Of a stretch of DNA of 64,000 nucleotides, positions 10,828 to 21,999 are shown piece by piece. Both the position numbers and the translations under genes were made by a program. How positions within the stretch are numbered: the stretch's first letter is position 1; every line of letters begins with the position of its first letter. Below the pieces are notes generated by a model. That model was not told where the DNA came from, did no database searches, and was given only the letters and a program-made list of their open reading frames with translations. Origin of the DNA: Ypsolopha sequella (taxonomy: Eukaryota; Arthropoda; Insecta; Lepidoptera; Ypsolophidae); contig OW204010.1 of NCBI GenBank assembly GCA_934047225.1, forward strand, positions 2,756,794 to 2,820,793, read 5' to 3'.

Positions 10828-11710
10828 AGAGGCGTGCCGTCCATAAAGGCATAAAGGCACTGCCTACCGTGCAATAAGTTCAGCGCTTTACAGTTAAACA
10901 CAGTCTCTTGAATAATAACAACGCGCGGTTACGCGCGGTAGAGCGCGGAAATTCAAACTTCCGTTAAGAACACGCGTATACTTTGTATGACCGAAGAAGC
11001 TACTAAAGGCAGCCTAATCACGCACACTTTAAAATTCTCGTTCACGCAAGTACAGCACGCACACATCCATGGCTCGCTTTGAGTTCGATTACAAAACCAC
11101 AATAAATTATTCATTTGTATTTTGCTATTATCACCCTTATCTTCGCGCCGTAAAAGTCAATTCTGCAAATCAAAGCTGTGCCTCGTTAGTAGTTAGTACG
11201 CTACAGTATAATTACGTAGTATGCAGTCGCCAAAGGAGTAAAATGTTGCATCAGTTGTCTAATTGCGAAGAAAGCATTTTGTTTGTTTTTATTAGTTTTC
11301 TTTCTGGTGTTATCGCGCGTGGAATGGTTGTTTATTTACGTTATTCAGAGCAGATTTCGGTTTCTTAGTGCATATATAAATAGGTAGTATTGGTTCGGTG
11401 ATTTTGATGGTTGGTTTGCTGTGTTGAAATGGAAAAATTTACTTGTGAAACTTGCGACGACGGCCTTGTTTGTTTGACAAAATTGAAAAATCAGGCGTTC
11501 GGAAACTTATCTTTTGAGGAGAAACGAAAGGTCATAATTCAAGGAAAGTGTATACCTACCAGACTCCAGAACTACACAGTTGTGTCAAAAGAAAGGAAGG
11601 GTAACTCGCCAATGAAATAAAAAATATTACGAGTCATATAAATGGTTGTCGGGTTGTGTACACACCAATGCCCTGTATTGTTTTCCGTATATTTTAGATA
11701 GTTAGATAGT
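10828..11710 (+). mobile_element. hAT-like transposon 5' end with first coding exon
   Basis: It begins CAGAGGCGTGCCGTCC, a hAT-like terminus. It contains a TATA box (TATATAAA, 11373-11380) about 50 bases before an ATG at 11429. No matching 3' terminus (GGCACGCCTCTG) was found downstream, so the element is truncated or its 3' end has diverged. Confidence 0.5.
11429..11705 (+). pseudogene. hAT-type transposase N-terminus with TTF/MYM-like zinc finger, frameshifted
   Basis: The frame from ATG 11429 begins MEKFTCETCDDGLVC and stops at 11620. In another frame, immediately after the stop, the sequence reads YYESYKWLSGC then ALYCFPYIL. That is the start of the TTF-type zinc finger found in hAT and ZMYM1-like transposases (KWLxGC, ALxCFPC). 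A frameshift near 11615 therefore interrupts the protein. The catalytic part is missing. The hAT-like terminus 600 bases upstream supports the call. Confidence 0.55.
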
Positions 11711-12950
11711 CCGTGTAAGTTACATACCTACTTGAGGTGGTCAGAACTTTACTTCTTTTACTGTCATCATACGAACAAGCTTACTCAAATATTTTATTTT
11801 CATTTTCATTTGTCAAAATTAATTCTGCCTACCTAGGTTAAATATGCTGTGCACGCGCCTGCCTATCATGTATTCTCTGGATTTTTACACCAAGTTGAAA
11901 CTACTTTCTTTCTCAACACGGTTGAATAAAGTTGCCTGCGAAAAACCTGACACAATTGGGGGTTGTCGGTACTTAAATGTAGCAGCGAGCACTAAGATAT
12001 ATAAAGAAAATAGGGTCCTTCTGACACCTAACTGGCTTTATTTGAAGGAAGACATTCAACGTTCACGTACACCTTCAAAAAACCGATATATGTTAATAAG
12101 GGATAGATTAGCTTTCTATAAGTGAAAGTCGATTTTGTTTTTTTATTTTTTTGTACTTGTGCCAAGATTTTGCTAGGCAACTCGGCGGCAGTGTACGGCC
12201 CTAAGTGTAAACTTTCCTTTTTAATTTTTCGATGAAATAACTAATAGGTGCACACTTCTACCACATATAGATATTACCAGAAGGCCAACTCGACGACGAA
12301 GCGAAAACAAGACGCAAACATGCATAGACGCGTACGTATGATGATCTCGGCAGAATTTCGTATTGGCATTCAACCAAACTTCATCCGAGATCGTTGTATG
12401 CGTCGACACGTCTATGTGTGCGTGCGCCTGTTTTCGCTAGTTATGAGGAGTAAACCTTCTGTAAGTGGTACCGTCAGAGCTTAACCTATGAAGTAAAATT
12501 TTATATAAAAATAGGGTTACGTAAGTTAAAAAACTCATGATTCTTAAAAACATTATGGTAAATAACAATAATATCAAATAATATATTTGTGTCCGAAGTA
12601 TGGCGATGGAGCTCACCACACATCACGCTGGGAGGTAATAATCATCGGTGAAACTTGGGGGTACGAGTGTGGACTGTGACTTGCATATTACTGTCCGCAC
12701 TCGGAACACTTCTGACCCCTTCCCTGAGGATTCATGTCGTGATGATCTCTATATTAATAACTTTGGAGCCAAAATAAAAATTATAATTGTTTCACATATT
12801 TTGTTCGATTAGTTTTGTATGGAACAGTTAAATGTTGATCGTCTTAATGAAAATGTTTTCCAAAATATTTAATAATGAACATTTTCAATCTGCAGGTTCA
12901 TTATTTCTGTGTGTTGTTATTATCTGATGTGTATTTATCTTGATTTTCAG
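11711..12950. other. Stretch without recognised gene
   Basis: A 93-codon plus-strand frame at 11844-12125 has no family I recognise. The right arm of the 40-base inverted repeat lies at 12158-12200. The stretch 12777-12950 may be an intron, because it ends in a good acceptor (GATTTTCAG) before the exon at 12951. Confidence 0.3.
12158..12200 (-). repeat. Right arm of a distant inverted repeat
   Basis: The reverse complement of this segment matches 8267-8308 over about 40 bases, including CAAGATTTTGCTAGGCAACT. Confidence 0.5.
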
Positions 12951-13306
12951 CCAAACCAGATACACTGAGGATTATCAATAACCCAATTGCTGACAAAACT
13001 CTCGGGAATATAACAGTGCAATATTTTTCACCTCGTTATTGTGGTAACAGACCTTGTAATTTTTACCATATGTATGTGAGTGAAGTGGAGGGAGGCAAGC
13101 AATTATATACTCGTTCATTAATTTTTAATAAATTTTGTAAGCTTAATGGTACCATTACTTTGACATTTCTATTGTCGAATGTAACACTGAATAGCAACGA
13201 TAGTAAAGTAGACTTGAACAGTAACAAGACATATGTTGTAAAGTGTTGGGTCTACTATGGAGTTTATTATAGTTCTCCTTCTGCTTTAGCTACAATTATT
13301 ACGTAG
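12951..13306 (+). CDS. Terminal exon of an unrecognised gene, extracellular-looking
   Basis: An acceptor with a pyrimidine tract (ATCTTGATTTTCAG) ends at 12950. The frame then stays open for about 118 codons to TAG at 13304-13306. Four cysteines (RYCGNRPCNF, NKFCKLNG, VVKCWVYY), three N-glycosylation sites (NIT, NGT, NVT) and alternating hydrophobic residues suggest a secreted beta-sheet domain. An AATAAA at about 13346 fits a polyadenylation signal. The upstream exons could not be identified. I do not recognise the family, and a host gene or an old viral gene are both possible. Confidence 0.45.
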
Positions 13307-13427
13307 GCGTAAATATATAAAGTAAACATGACGAAATAAGGAAAAAATAAAAGTAAAACTTACATGAAGTAGATACTGTCGTTTTATTACCATTTCTTTA
13401 CCTTATTTTGTACTAAATAATTAAAGT
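13307..13427 (+). other. 3' UTR and flank of the 12951-13306 exon
   Basis: The sequence is AT-rich and holds AATAAA near 13346. Confidence 0.35.
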
Positions 13428-13525
13428 ACCAACGAGAGCCTGTAGCAGACGTGTGATCTGATACGATTTGTGGTTAAGCAACGCTGGGCATGGTCAGTCT
13501 TTGGATGGGCATTTACATTTGGTCC
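13428..13525 (+). ncRNA. 5S rRNA-like sequence (5S-derived SINE or pseudogene)
   Basis: GGTTAAGCAACGCTGGGC at about 13472-13489, followed by GGTCAGT..TTGGATGGG, corresponds to the internal promoter region (boxes A and C) of 5S rRNA, in the right order and spacing. The flanks diverge from 5S rRNA, and the usual GTGACC after TTGGATGGG is absent. It is probably a pseudogene or the head of a 5S-derived SINE (SINE3 type). Confidence 0.45.
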
Positions 13526-14214
13526 CTCCGAATGGATCCGAAACATTGGCCACGCTCATCTTAACCCTTATGAGGCAGTGGTAACACCATCATTTTTAGA
13601 TTATTGTTAAAAAAAATCAATCAAAAATCATTAGTCAATTTGCAGTTTCAGTTTAAAATTTACAGAAAAAAGGATAATCAACAAAAAAAAAACTAAAAAC
13701 AGAATAATAATAAAAATAAATTTACAATTAAAATAAAAAAATTAAAAATATGATTACATTAAAAAGTTAATTTTCTCTACCTTAAAAAGGGTTAAGGCTT
13801 CTCAATTATAAAATGAACATTATGTTTAATTCATACCGTCAAGAATTACGTTATTAATTCAAAAAATATATATATTAGAAAAGAGGATTAAATTAAGGTA
13901 CTCTTGAATCTGAAAACGTAATTTAACTAACTTCGCTCGAATCCGCTCGATAGAAAAAAATTGCTAAGTCAGCTAAAAAAAAAACAGTCACAGTGTAATT
14001 CGTTGGAAAAAAAATAATAAAATGTCCCAACCAGTCACACTGTTACTCGAATCTCGATGGTATAGCTTTTTTATTTTTCGTCCCAACGAGTCACACCCCC
14101 ATTACAAGAGTGCTATTCCGATCAAATTTACCGAAAGCGTAGACCTATTGTGTTGAGTGAGTCACAGTTACCTACAACTTAGCATGGTTTGGTTTCTCTA
14201 ATTGTTTATAGGCA
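13526..14214. other. Gene-free AT-rich stretch
   Basis: No gene was seen. Several A/T homopolymer runs and a repeated CCAACSAGTCACAC-like phrase occur near 14020-14095. Confidence 0.3.
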
Positions 14215-16447
14215 AAATTCAAATTCAAAATTCAAAATTCAAAAAGTTTATTTTGCAAAGTAGGTATATATAATACACGTTTCACAAGTCAAATTTTAAT
14301 CTTATAAAAATATATGTAATAAAATAATAAATGTACATGAACTACTTAGATTAAATGTTTATTTAATTTATGTAGCAATATATATACAATTAAAATTATA
14401 GGTAAAATATTATTATACAAGGTGAAATCCAATCAACCGCCCGAACCCATACCGGAGACCCGGCCAGGGACCAGGAACAAGGTTCAATGATCACCAACCG
14501 AGCCCCCAGCACGAATCCAGGCGGCCGACCAAATCCCATCCTATATACTACATAGTAATAGGTTACGTATATAAATACATGCCTACCTCCGCCCATTCGA
14601 TTAGTCTTGCTAAGAAGAACGGGCAAGAAACTTGGCAAGATCATGTCTTTTTTTTTTAACATAAACTTAAACTATACATTGAATTACTTATATCTACTTT
14701 AACCAAGGGATAAGAAAATACAAGACAGCAGGAATTCAGGTTCATGAAAAAAGAAAAACATATATATCTTTGCCTACCTGTCTCATATAGTCTATTTCCT
14801 TTTACAGTCTGTAATTAATTAATGTTTACTCTTAAGAGGAATCAAAAGTTAGGAAATTATATTAATTAATTAAATTATTACCTACTATCATCAAAATCAG
14901 TATCACTATAACACCATGCTTCACCATCATCCAAATATTCATTTATTTTATAATATGCCTTTTTCAGTAGGCCCTGCTTAATATACTGTTTAAACTTATT
15001 CTCTGACAAAGTAAGGACCTCTTTTGGAAGTTTATTGTAAAATCTTATACCATGTCCTACGAAAGAGGTACTCACTTTGGCGAGTCTGACTTTTGGAAAA
15101 GCCAGTTTATACTTATTTCTGGTTTCCTTACAATGTTGCTCACCAAGCCTCGGGAGAGACTCAACATTTTTTCTAACATATCTAAGGACCTGGTAAATAT
15201 ATTCACAAGAAACAGTTAGTATATTAATTTCTTTGAACTTTTCTCTTAATGAATCCCGGTGCTTCATATTATAAATAGCCCGAATTGCTCTCTTCTGCAA
15301 AACAAAGACTGCGTCTGTATCCGCGGCTCTACCCCATAACAGCATGCCGTATGACATAATGCTGTGAAAGTAACTAAAATAGACTAGTCTAGCAGTATCT
15401 ACATCAGTAATTTGCCTTATGCGTCTAACAGCGTATGCGGCCGAACTAAGTCTACCACATAGGGCTTCTATGTGGGGACCCCACTGAAGACGAGAGTCAA
15501 CCGTAATGCCCAAAAACTTAGTTTCGTTAACTAACTCCAGCTTGGACCCCTGCAAAAGCAAATTACAATCCACTTGAATAACATTTGGTAACGTGAATTT
15601 TATACATTTTGTCTTTTTTGCGTTTAAAACTAAATTATTTACAGTAAACCAATCAAGCACCAGTGATAAAGTTGTATTCGCGTCGTCAAGGATATCTTTA
15701 CGTCTATTAACTTTAAAAATAAGTGACGTGTCGTCTGCGAATAGTACTATCTTAGTTAAGTCTTTAATTAAATAGGGAAGGTCATTTATGTAAATTAAAA
15801 ACAGCAAGGGCCCCAATATGGAACCCTGCGGGACACCCATTTTAACTAATGCTCCACATGATTTTACCCCATTAATGTCTACCTTTTGAATACGATCACT
15901 AAGATACGACTTCATTAACGCCAAAGATTTGCCCCTCACTCCGTAGTGATCTAATTTACATAAGAGTGTTTCATGATTAACGCAGTCGAAGGCTTTCGAG
16001 AGGTCACAAAATACACCAAATGCATCCTGCTTTTCTTCCCAAGCATCAAAAATGTGCTTAACTAAAGCAACTCCTGCATCTGTGGTTGACCTCCCTCTAG
16101 TGAATCCGTATTGTTCACAGTGAAGCAACTTATTTAAATTAAAATGAAATAACAATTGATTAAAAACTATTTTTTCAAAAACCTTACTCAAAACCGGTAA
16201 AACTGACACAGGTCTATAGTTTGATGGGTCACCGTTGTCGCCTGATTTAAAAAGGGGGATCAATTTACTAAACTTCATTAAGTCAGGAAAGATACCATCA
16301 TCTACACATTTATTAAAAATTAATGCCAAATAAGGAGCTATTAAATCAATAACAGAACTTATAACTTTCACAGATAGGCCCCATAAGTCCTCGGTTTTTT
16401 TCAAGTTAAGCGATTTAAATGTTTTAATTACAGTTAATGAATTAAGC
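14215..16447 (-). mobile_element. CR1/L2-like LINE, copy A2 (5' truncated)
   Basis: On the minus strand this is the 3' half of the A-family LINE: reverse transcriptase, 3' UTR and a tail of TTTGAATTTTGAA repeats at 14215-14250. Homology to A3 ends sharply at about 16447. The copy carries the undisturbed C-terminal reading frame that A1 and A3 have lost. Confidence 0.8.
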
Positions 16448-16500
16448 TTGGAAAAACCTACACAAAAGGGACCAAGGTGGTGTCGGCGACTTCTAGACAT
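14878..16500 (-). CDS. LINE A2 ORF2 reverse transcriptase, intact to its C-terminus
   Basis: A 540-codon open frame. The first ~19 residues, including the ATG, come from flanking DNA; the element part starts at about residue 19. Reverse-transcriptase motifs are in order: NYRPVSVLP, FCDLSKAFDCVNH (about 160-175), GVPQGSILGP (about 225), LFADDTSL (about 252-260, catalytic Asp pair) and LGITVDSRLQWG. The C-terminus (SFVGHGIRFYNKLP and an acidic end) is complete. The endonuclease is missing, so the product could not insert by itself. This is the best reading frame for reconstructing where A1 and A3 are broken. Confidence 0.8.
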   Translation of the reverse strand: MSRSRRHHLGPFCVGFSKLNSLTVIKTFKSLNLKKTEDLWGLSVKVISSVIDLIAPYLALIFNKCVDDGIFPDLMKFSKLIPLFKSGDNGDPSNYRPVSVLPVLSKVFEKIVFNQLLFHFNLNKLLHCEQYGFTRGRSTTDAGVALVKHIFDAWEEKQDAFGVFCDLSKAFDCVNHETLLCKLDHYGVRGKSLALMKSYLSDRIQKVDINGVKSCGALVKMGVPQGSILGPLLFLIYINDLPYLIKDLTKIVLFADDTSLIFKVNRRKDILDDANTTLSLVLDWFTVNNLVLNAKKTKCIKFTLPNVIQVDCNLLLQGSKLELVNETKFLGITVDSRLQWGPHIEALCGRLSSAAYAVRRIRQITDVDTARLVYFSYFHSIMSYGMLLWGRAADTDAVFVLQKRAIRAIYNMKHRDSLREKFKEINILTVSCEYIYQVLRYVRKNVESLPRLGEQHCKETRNKYKLAFPKVRLAKVSTSFVGHGIRFYNKLPKEVLTLSENKFKQYIKQGLLKKAYYKINEYLDDGEAWCYSDTDFDDSR

Positions 16501-16584
16501 GGCGTGTTACGGACATCAGCATGACTAGTATCCTTTTGCTAGTTCTTATTTCGGCGTTGCGGCTCGCACTCTTGTAAAGACTAA
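16448..16584. other. Junction sequence between A2 and the next TIR element
   Basis: Unique sequence of about 137 bases. Its minus strand extends the A2 frame by 19 codons, probably by chance. Confidence 0.4.
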
Positions 16585-16765
16585 CAGCCGCACTCAGAGT
16601 CGTTCGTTAAGTTAACGCTAATGCGTATTTAGGTAATTGCCATTAAATGACTTAATGGCTGGTTCAACTCAGAGACGATTTTTTACCTGTCATTAGTTAA
16701 TGATCGATTTAAGTAAACGTAGGGCTGCCTGTCACTATCGACTACCGTTTCGATAAAAACGAACT

Positions 16766-16834
16766 GCGGCTTTAGAGGAAGAAAAAGTAAAATTGGAGTT
16801 GGAGGAAGTAAAGAAAAGACTAGAAAAATTGTAA
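16766..16834 (+). pseudogene. Coiled-coil C-terminus remnant inside the TIR element
   Basis: The 23-codon end reads ALEEEKVKLELEEVKKRLEK and a stop. It is a strong coiled coil of the kind that ends Myb/SANT-like accessory proteins of Harbinger elements. The upstream part is deleted. The assignment is tentative. Confidence 0.4.
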
Positions 16835-16994
16835 TAATTTGTATTAATGTAGAAAGTAATTTACATTAAAATTAAAAATAAATGAAAAAAATTAATAATT
16901 TGTTTTAATGTAGAAAATAATTAACAATAAAATTAAAAATAAATACAAAATTGTAATAATTTGTTTTAATGTAGAAAATAATAAAAATAAAAAT

Positions 16995-17063
16995 GGGAAT
17001 GTCGCCAGCATACTGGGCACCTTGCCGCAGAGCAGCGATGTGGACGAAGTTTTTTATTTATAA
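16995..17063 (+). pseudogene. C-terminal peptide shared with the TIR element at 9258-9449
   Basis: It reads GNVASILGTLPQSSDVDEVF, YL and stop (22 codons). The ORF at 9258-9449 ends GNVASILGTLPQGSDLEAIF, FL and stop. The similarity shows common descent of this ending in two elements whose termini differ. Function is unknown. Confidence 0.5.
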
Positions 17064-17569
17064 TATAGTTTATCTTTTATGGTGTTTTATTTTATTTTCA
17101 AGGATATTTTTAGTTGAGTTTAGATGTATTTATTTTAGTCCTTTTTATTTTAATTTTAATGTTATTTAAGTTAATTATAAAATAAGTAAAATACCGGGAG
17201 TGAAATTCGGTAATTGAGTATTTTCTAAACGGATCCCCGTAATCACGTATACCTCCTCGGTCCCGGCTCCCTATGTCTTCTAGCGTAATCCACAAACTCA
17301 TATTCTATGAAACTATAGGCGCAATGCGAAAACCAAATCCCACAATATTCACAACACAGATTCACAAGTTCTATTCTCACCTTTGGAAACGTCAAATTTA
17401 ATCTGTCATTAAATAGTTAAGTAGGGGTGCTTCCACACTTAAAGTTAACGAACATTAAATGAAACTAATGAAGCGTTAACTGACTCTGAGAGTGAACTTT
17501 TTTAATTCTTTACTTAAGTCGTCCTTAATGGACAATTAAACGACTCTGAGTGCGGCTGTAAGACACAAT

Positions 17570-17612
17570 ATAGCCAAATTACGAGAAATATATTATCTCG
17601 TAATTTGGCTAT
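17570..17612. repeat. Perfect 17-bp stem palindrome beside the TIR element
   Basis: ATAGCCAAATTACGAGA (17570-17586) and its exact reverse complement (17596-17612) are separated by 9 bases. An outer AGACA/TGTCT pair adds to the stem. It could form a cruciform or an RNA hairpin. Confidence 0.7.
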
Positions 17613-17692
17613 AATAATGTCTTGTAACTAAGCAAACATAAAAAACAATATATATTTTTCCATTATTGAATTGAAAGAATCTTGTGGATAAA

Positions 17693-17989
17693 ACATGATT
17701 ATTGCAAAACGACTCACCTCAATAACTATCTGGTCGGCTATCACGATCAAAAATAGTTATTGAGCTGAGACGTTTTATATATGATTATAGAACATGATTA
17801 TTGCAAAACGACTCACCTCAATAACTAACTGGTCGGCTATCACGATCAAAAATAGTTATTGAGCTGAGACGTTTTATATATGATTATAAAACATGATTAT
17901 TGCAAAACGACTCACCTCAATAACTATTTGGTCGGCTATCACGATCAAAAATAGTTATTGAGCTGAGACGTTTTATATATGATTATATT
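17693..17989 (+). repeat. 99-bp minisatellite, left block (3 units)
   Basis: Units start at 17693, 17792 and 17891, so the period is exactly 99 bases. Each unit holds CTCAATAACTAT and its reverse complement ATAGTTATTGAG around a spacer containing GGTCGGCTATCACGATC. The stem extends to about 24 bases with two mismatches. The array continues at 22914-23431 on the far side of LINE A3. Confidence 0.9.
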
Positions 17990-18640
17990 CAAAATTAGAA
18001 ATTCAAAAAGTTTATTTTGCAAAGTAGGTATATATAATACACGTTTCACAAGTCAAATTTTCATCTTATAAAAATATATGTAATAAAATAATAAATGTAC
18101 ATGAACTACTTACATTAAATGTTTATTTAATTTATGTAGCAATATATATACAATTAAAATTATAGGTAATATATTATTATACAAGGTGAAATCCAATCAA
18201 CCGCCCGAACCCATACCGGAGACCCGGCCAGGGACAAGGAACAAGGTTCAATGATCACCAACCGAGCCCCCAGCACGAATCCAGGCGGCCGACCAAATCC
18301 CATCCTATATACTACATAGTAATAGGTTACGTATATAAATACATGCCTACCTCCGCCCATTCGATTAGTCTTGCTAAGAAGAACGGGCAAGAAACTTGGC
18401 AAGATCATGTCTTTTTTTTTAACATAAACTTAAACTATACATTGAATTATTTATATCTACTTTAACCAAGGGATAAGAAAATACAAGACAGCAGGAATTC
18501 AGGTTAATGAAAAAAGAAAAACATATATATATTTGCCTACCTGTCTCATATAGTCTATTTCCTTTTACAGTCTGTAATTAATTAATGTTAACTCTTAAGA
18601 GGAATCAAAAGTTAGAAAATTATATAAATTAATTAAATTA

Positions 18641-21600
18641 TTACCTACTATCATCAAAATCAGTATCACTATAACACCATGCTTCACCATCATCCAAATA
18701 TTCATTTATTTTATAATATGCCTTTTTTAGTAGGCCCTGCTTAATATACTGTTTAAACTTATTCTCTGACAAAGTAAGGACCTCTTTTGGAAGTTTATTG
18801 TAAAATCTTATACCATGTCCTACGAAAGAGGTACTCACTTTGGCGAGTCTGAATTTTGGAAAAGCCAGTTTATACTTATTTCTGGTTTCCTTACAATGTT
18901 GCTCACCAAGCCTTGGGAGAGACTCAACATTTTTTCTAACATATCTAAGGACCTGGTAAATATATTCACAAGGAACAGTTAATATACCTATTAATTTCTT
19001 TGAACTTTTCTCTTAATGAATCCCGGTGCTTCATATTATAAATAGCCCGAATTGCTCTCTTCTGCAAAACAAAGACTGTGTCTGTATCCGCGGCTCTACC
19101 CCATAACAGCAGTATGACATAATGCTGTGAAAGTAACTAAAATAGACTAGTCTAGCAGTATCTACATCAGTAATTTGCCTTATGCGTCTAACAGCGTATG
19201 CGGCCGAACTAAGTCTACCACATAGGGCTTCTATGTGGGGACCCCACTGAAGACGAGAGTCTACCGTAATGCCCAAAAACTTAGTTTCGTTAACTAACTC
19301 CAGCTTGGACCCCTGCAAAAGCAAATTACAATCCACTTGAATAACATTTGGTAACGTGAATTTTATACATTTTGTCTTTTTTGCGTTTAAAACTAAATTA
19401 TTTACAGTAAACCAATCAAGCACCAGTGATAAAGTTGTATTCGCGTCGTCAAGGATATCTTTACGTCTATTAACTTTAAAAATAAGTGACGTGTCGTCTG
19501 CGAATAGTACTATCTTAGTTAAGTCTTTAATTAAATAGGGAAGGTCATTTATGTAAATTAAAAACAGCAAGGGCCCCAATATGGAACCCTGCGGGACACC
19601 CATTTTAACTAATGCTCCACATGATTTTACCCCATTAATGTCTACCTTTTGAATACGATCACTAAGATACGACTTCATTAACGCCAAAGATTTGCCCCTC
19701 ACTCCGTAGTGATCTAATTTACATAAGAGTGTTTCATGATTAACGCAATCGAAGGCTTTTGAGAGGTCACAAAATATACCAAATGCATCCTGCTTTTCTT
19801 CCCAAGCATCAAAAATGTGCTTAACTAAAGCAACTCCTGCATCTGTGGTTGACCTCCCTCTAGTGAATCCGTATTGTTCACAGTGTAGCAACTTATTTAA
19901 ATTAAAATGAAATAACAATTGATTAAAAACTATTTTTTCAAAAACCTTACTCAAAACCGGTAAAACTGACACAGGTCTATAGTTTGATGGGTCACCGTTG
20001 TCGCCTGATTTAAAAAGGGGGATCAATTTACTAAACTTCATTAAGCCAGGAAAGATACCATCATCTACACATTTATTAAAAATTAATGCCAAATATGGAG
20101 CTATTAAATCAATAACAGAACCTATAACTTTCACAGATAGGCCCCATAAGTCCTCGGTTTTTTTCAAGTTTAGCGATTTAAATGCTTTAATTACAGTTAA
20201 TGAATTAATACGTTTAAAAGGAAATACAGAAAGACACTGAGGTACGTTATCTATTAAAAGATCCTGCGCAAGCCCAAGGCTTGAATTTAAATCTTTAGTT
20301 GTTAAGGACGGAATTTCAGTAAAGAATTGTTCAAAGGCATTCGCAACCTCTTTATCTCCCGTAACGACTTCATTGTTAATACTTAACTTAAGCTCGTTAT
20401 CACGTTTCTTACTTTTCCCAGTTTCAGTATTTATGATGTTCCATACTGTTTTTACTTTGTTATCGGACCTTTTAAGTTTTTTATTTAAGTAGATACTTTT
20501 TAGAATATAGAATATAGAATATATAGTTTATTTGCGTTATTTGGTACATAATGTTCTTATACTGAGAGGTAAAGTATTACAATGTACTTAAATAATTACT
20601 TATATTATTAGATATGCGAAGACATTTAAAGTGTTCTTAAAATATAGTTTTAAAGAGTAGGTTACGTCATACTGGAGGCCTAACAAGCGATCAGAAAACG
20701 AAACAACAACACGTTTTGCCAATTTCGCAAAATAAAACCTTGACCTCCCATAGTAATGGGCTTGCGTTTGTAAGGAACAAGAAAAAAGATGAAAGATTAC
20801 GAATTGCACAAAAAGCGCACCAGTACCTTGACATCGACCACTCACCAAGTCTACAGTATGAAATAATGAAAATGGAGTAATAATATTTTATTTCTAGAAC
20901 ATTATGTCTTTACATAAAGGGCTGTGATAACCCTAGTAAGTTTATACAAACCTGTAACAGGGTTACATTTTTGCTTTTAAACACACCAATTTAAAGATGC
21001 GTGAGTAAATTTTCATGAATTCAGTAAATTTAACATTATTATTGTAGGACTTCATGTCGTATAATTCGTATAAATGATTTCTGCTTTTGTAAATACCTGG
21101 AGTCGCCCAGTCACTGAAGGTGATTTTACTTTTGTTAGAAAGTTTTTGCATCTTAAACGTATTTTCGAACTCTTTGGAGACTATGTTGAAAAGGTCTGTA
21201 AAGAGAGCGTTTGGATCGTCTTGGAGAAGATTAAAATGTGCTAATTTAACTTCTAGGTTTGCTTTGAAACAATCTACTTTGTTAGTTGTAATAGGCCTGC
21301 AAAAAGCTTTTTTGGGCAATTGATTTACGCTTTGTTTAATGGTTATAGTTTGGCCACTGTGATCGGACTGCAAGCGGTTGATTACTTTATTGTCTGAATA
21401 TTCGCAATCACAGAATATATTGTCGAGGCATGACGCAGTATCCCGAGTAAATCGAGTAGGTTCTAAGAACACATAAGACAAATTAAATGATTTGAATAAA
21501 TGTATTAATTTTGAGCGCATAATCGATTTTTCTAGTAAATCTACGTTAAAATCTCCACATATAATAACTTTTTTCTTGGCATCAAATAATAATTTTAAAA

Positions 21601-21997
21601 CCTCTTCCATTGCTTTTTCAAAAATGTTGTAATCTTGTCCTGAGGGTCGGTAAACACAGACGATAATATATGTACTCATTTCTATGCAAGCTAATTCAAT
21701 TTGATGTTCTACAGAAAGTTTTACAATGTCTTTTCTTTCCTTTGCTTTTATATTATTTTTTACAAGAATCATGGATCCACCTTTTTGTATTTTTAATCTA
21801 TTGTAGCAGCTAAGAACACTAAAATTATTCACATTAAACTGCATATTATGTTCATGTAGATGGTGTTCGGTTACACACAAAATATCTGTTTTTGATTCCT
21901 CTAAGAACAACTCGATTGAAAGTATTTTGCCGAGAAAGCCGCCTTGTATATTTTGATGTACCAACTTTAATACAGGCAGCCCTCCCGTTGTCTTCAA
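18641..21997 (-). pseudogene. LINE A3 ORF2, endonuclease and reverse transcriptase, broken
   Basis: The endonuclease frame (21997-20963) is open with HQNIQGG, GDFNVDLLEK and SDHSGQ. It is then cut by the 460-bp insertion. The reverse transcriptase (20167-19031) has FCDLSKAFDC, GVPQGSILGP and FADDT. It is broken by a 4-base deletion near 19111 and by the AGGT insertion near 18986 that is shared with A1. A deletion between two CCTTGG/CCCTGG-like sites near 20275 removes about 170 bases compared with A1. The C-terminus (18838-18641) is readable in its own frame. Confidence 0.8.
20503..20967 (-). mobile_element. SINE-like or short LINE insertion inside LINE A3
   Basis: A1 is continuous at this point (AAAAGCAAAAAGTATCTAC), whereas A3 is interrupted. 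The insert ends on the minus strand in AAATAAAC followed by (ATATTCT)n, a typical short-repeat retroposon tail. The junctions suggest duplication of about five A residues. The 82-codon frame inside (20848-20600) has no recognisable family. The 5' part could not be assigned to a tRNA, 5S or 7SL head. Confidence 0.6.
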
Positions 21998-21999
21998 TT

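Larger units (their letters stand above)
16585..17558. mobile_element. 974-bp TIR element with TAA target duplications (PIF/Harbinger-like)
   Basis: CAGCCGCACTCAGAGTCGTT at 16585-16604 is matched exactly by its reverse complement at 17539-17558. TAA flanks both sides (16582-16584, 17559-17561), as in PIF/Harbinger elements. It contains two coding remnants but no transposase core, so it is a deleted, non-autonomous copy. Further subterminal repeats (TTAACG, CATTAAATGA) lie inside both ends. Confidence 0.7.

Noticed and set aside
11844..12125. 93-codon plus-strand frame as a gene
   Set aside because: It has an ATG and a stop but no domain, no splice or promoter context, and no family that I know. 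Left as unassigned.
14396..14662. Conserved 80-88-codon frame in the 3' UTR of LINE copies A1, A2 and A3
   Set aside because: The copies are too similar for conservation to mean anything, and A4 is altered. No domain was seen.
16448..16500. MSRSRRHHLGPFCVGF as the true N-terminus of the A2 ORF2 protein
   Set aside because: This stretch lies outside the LINE homology and is absent from A1 and A3, so it is chance read-through into flank.
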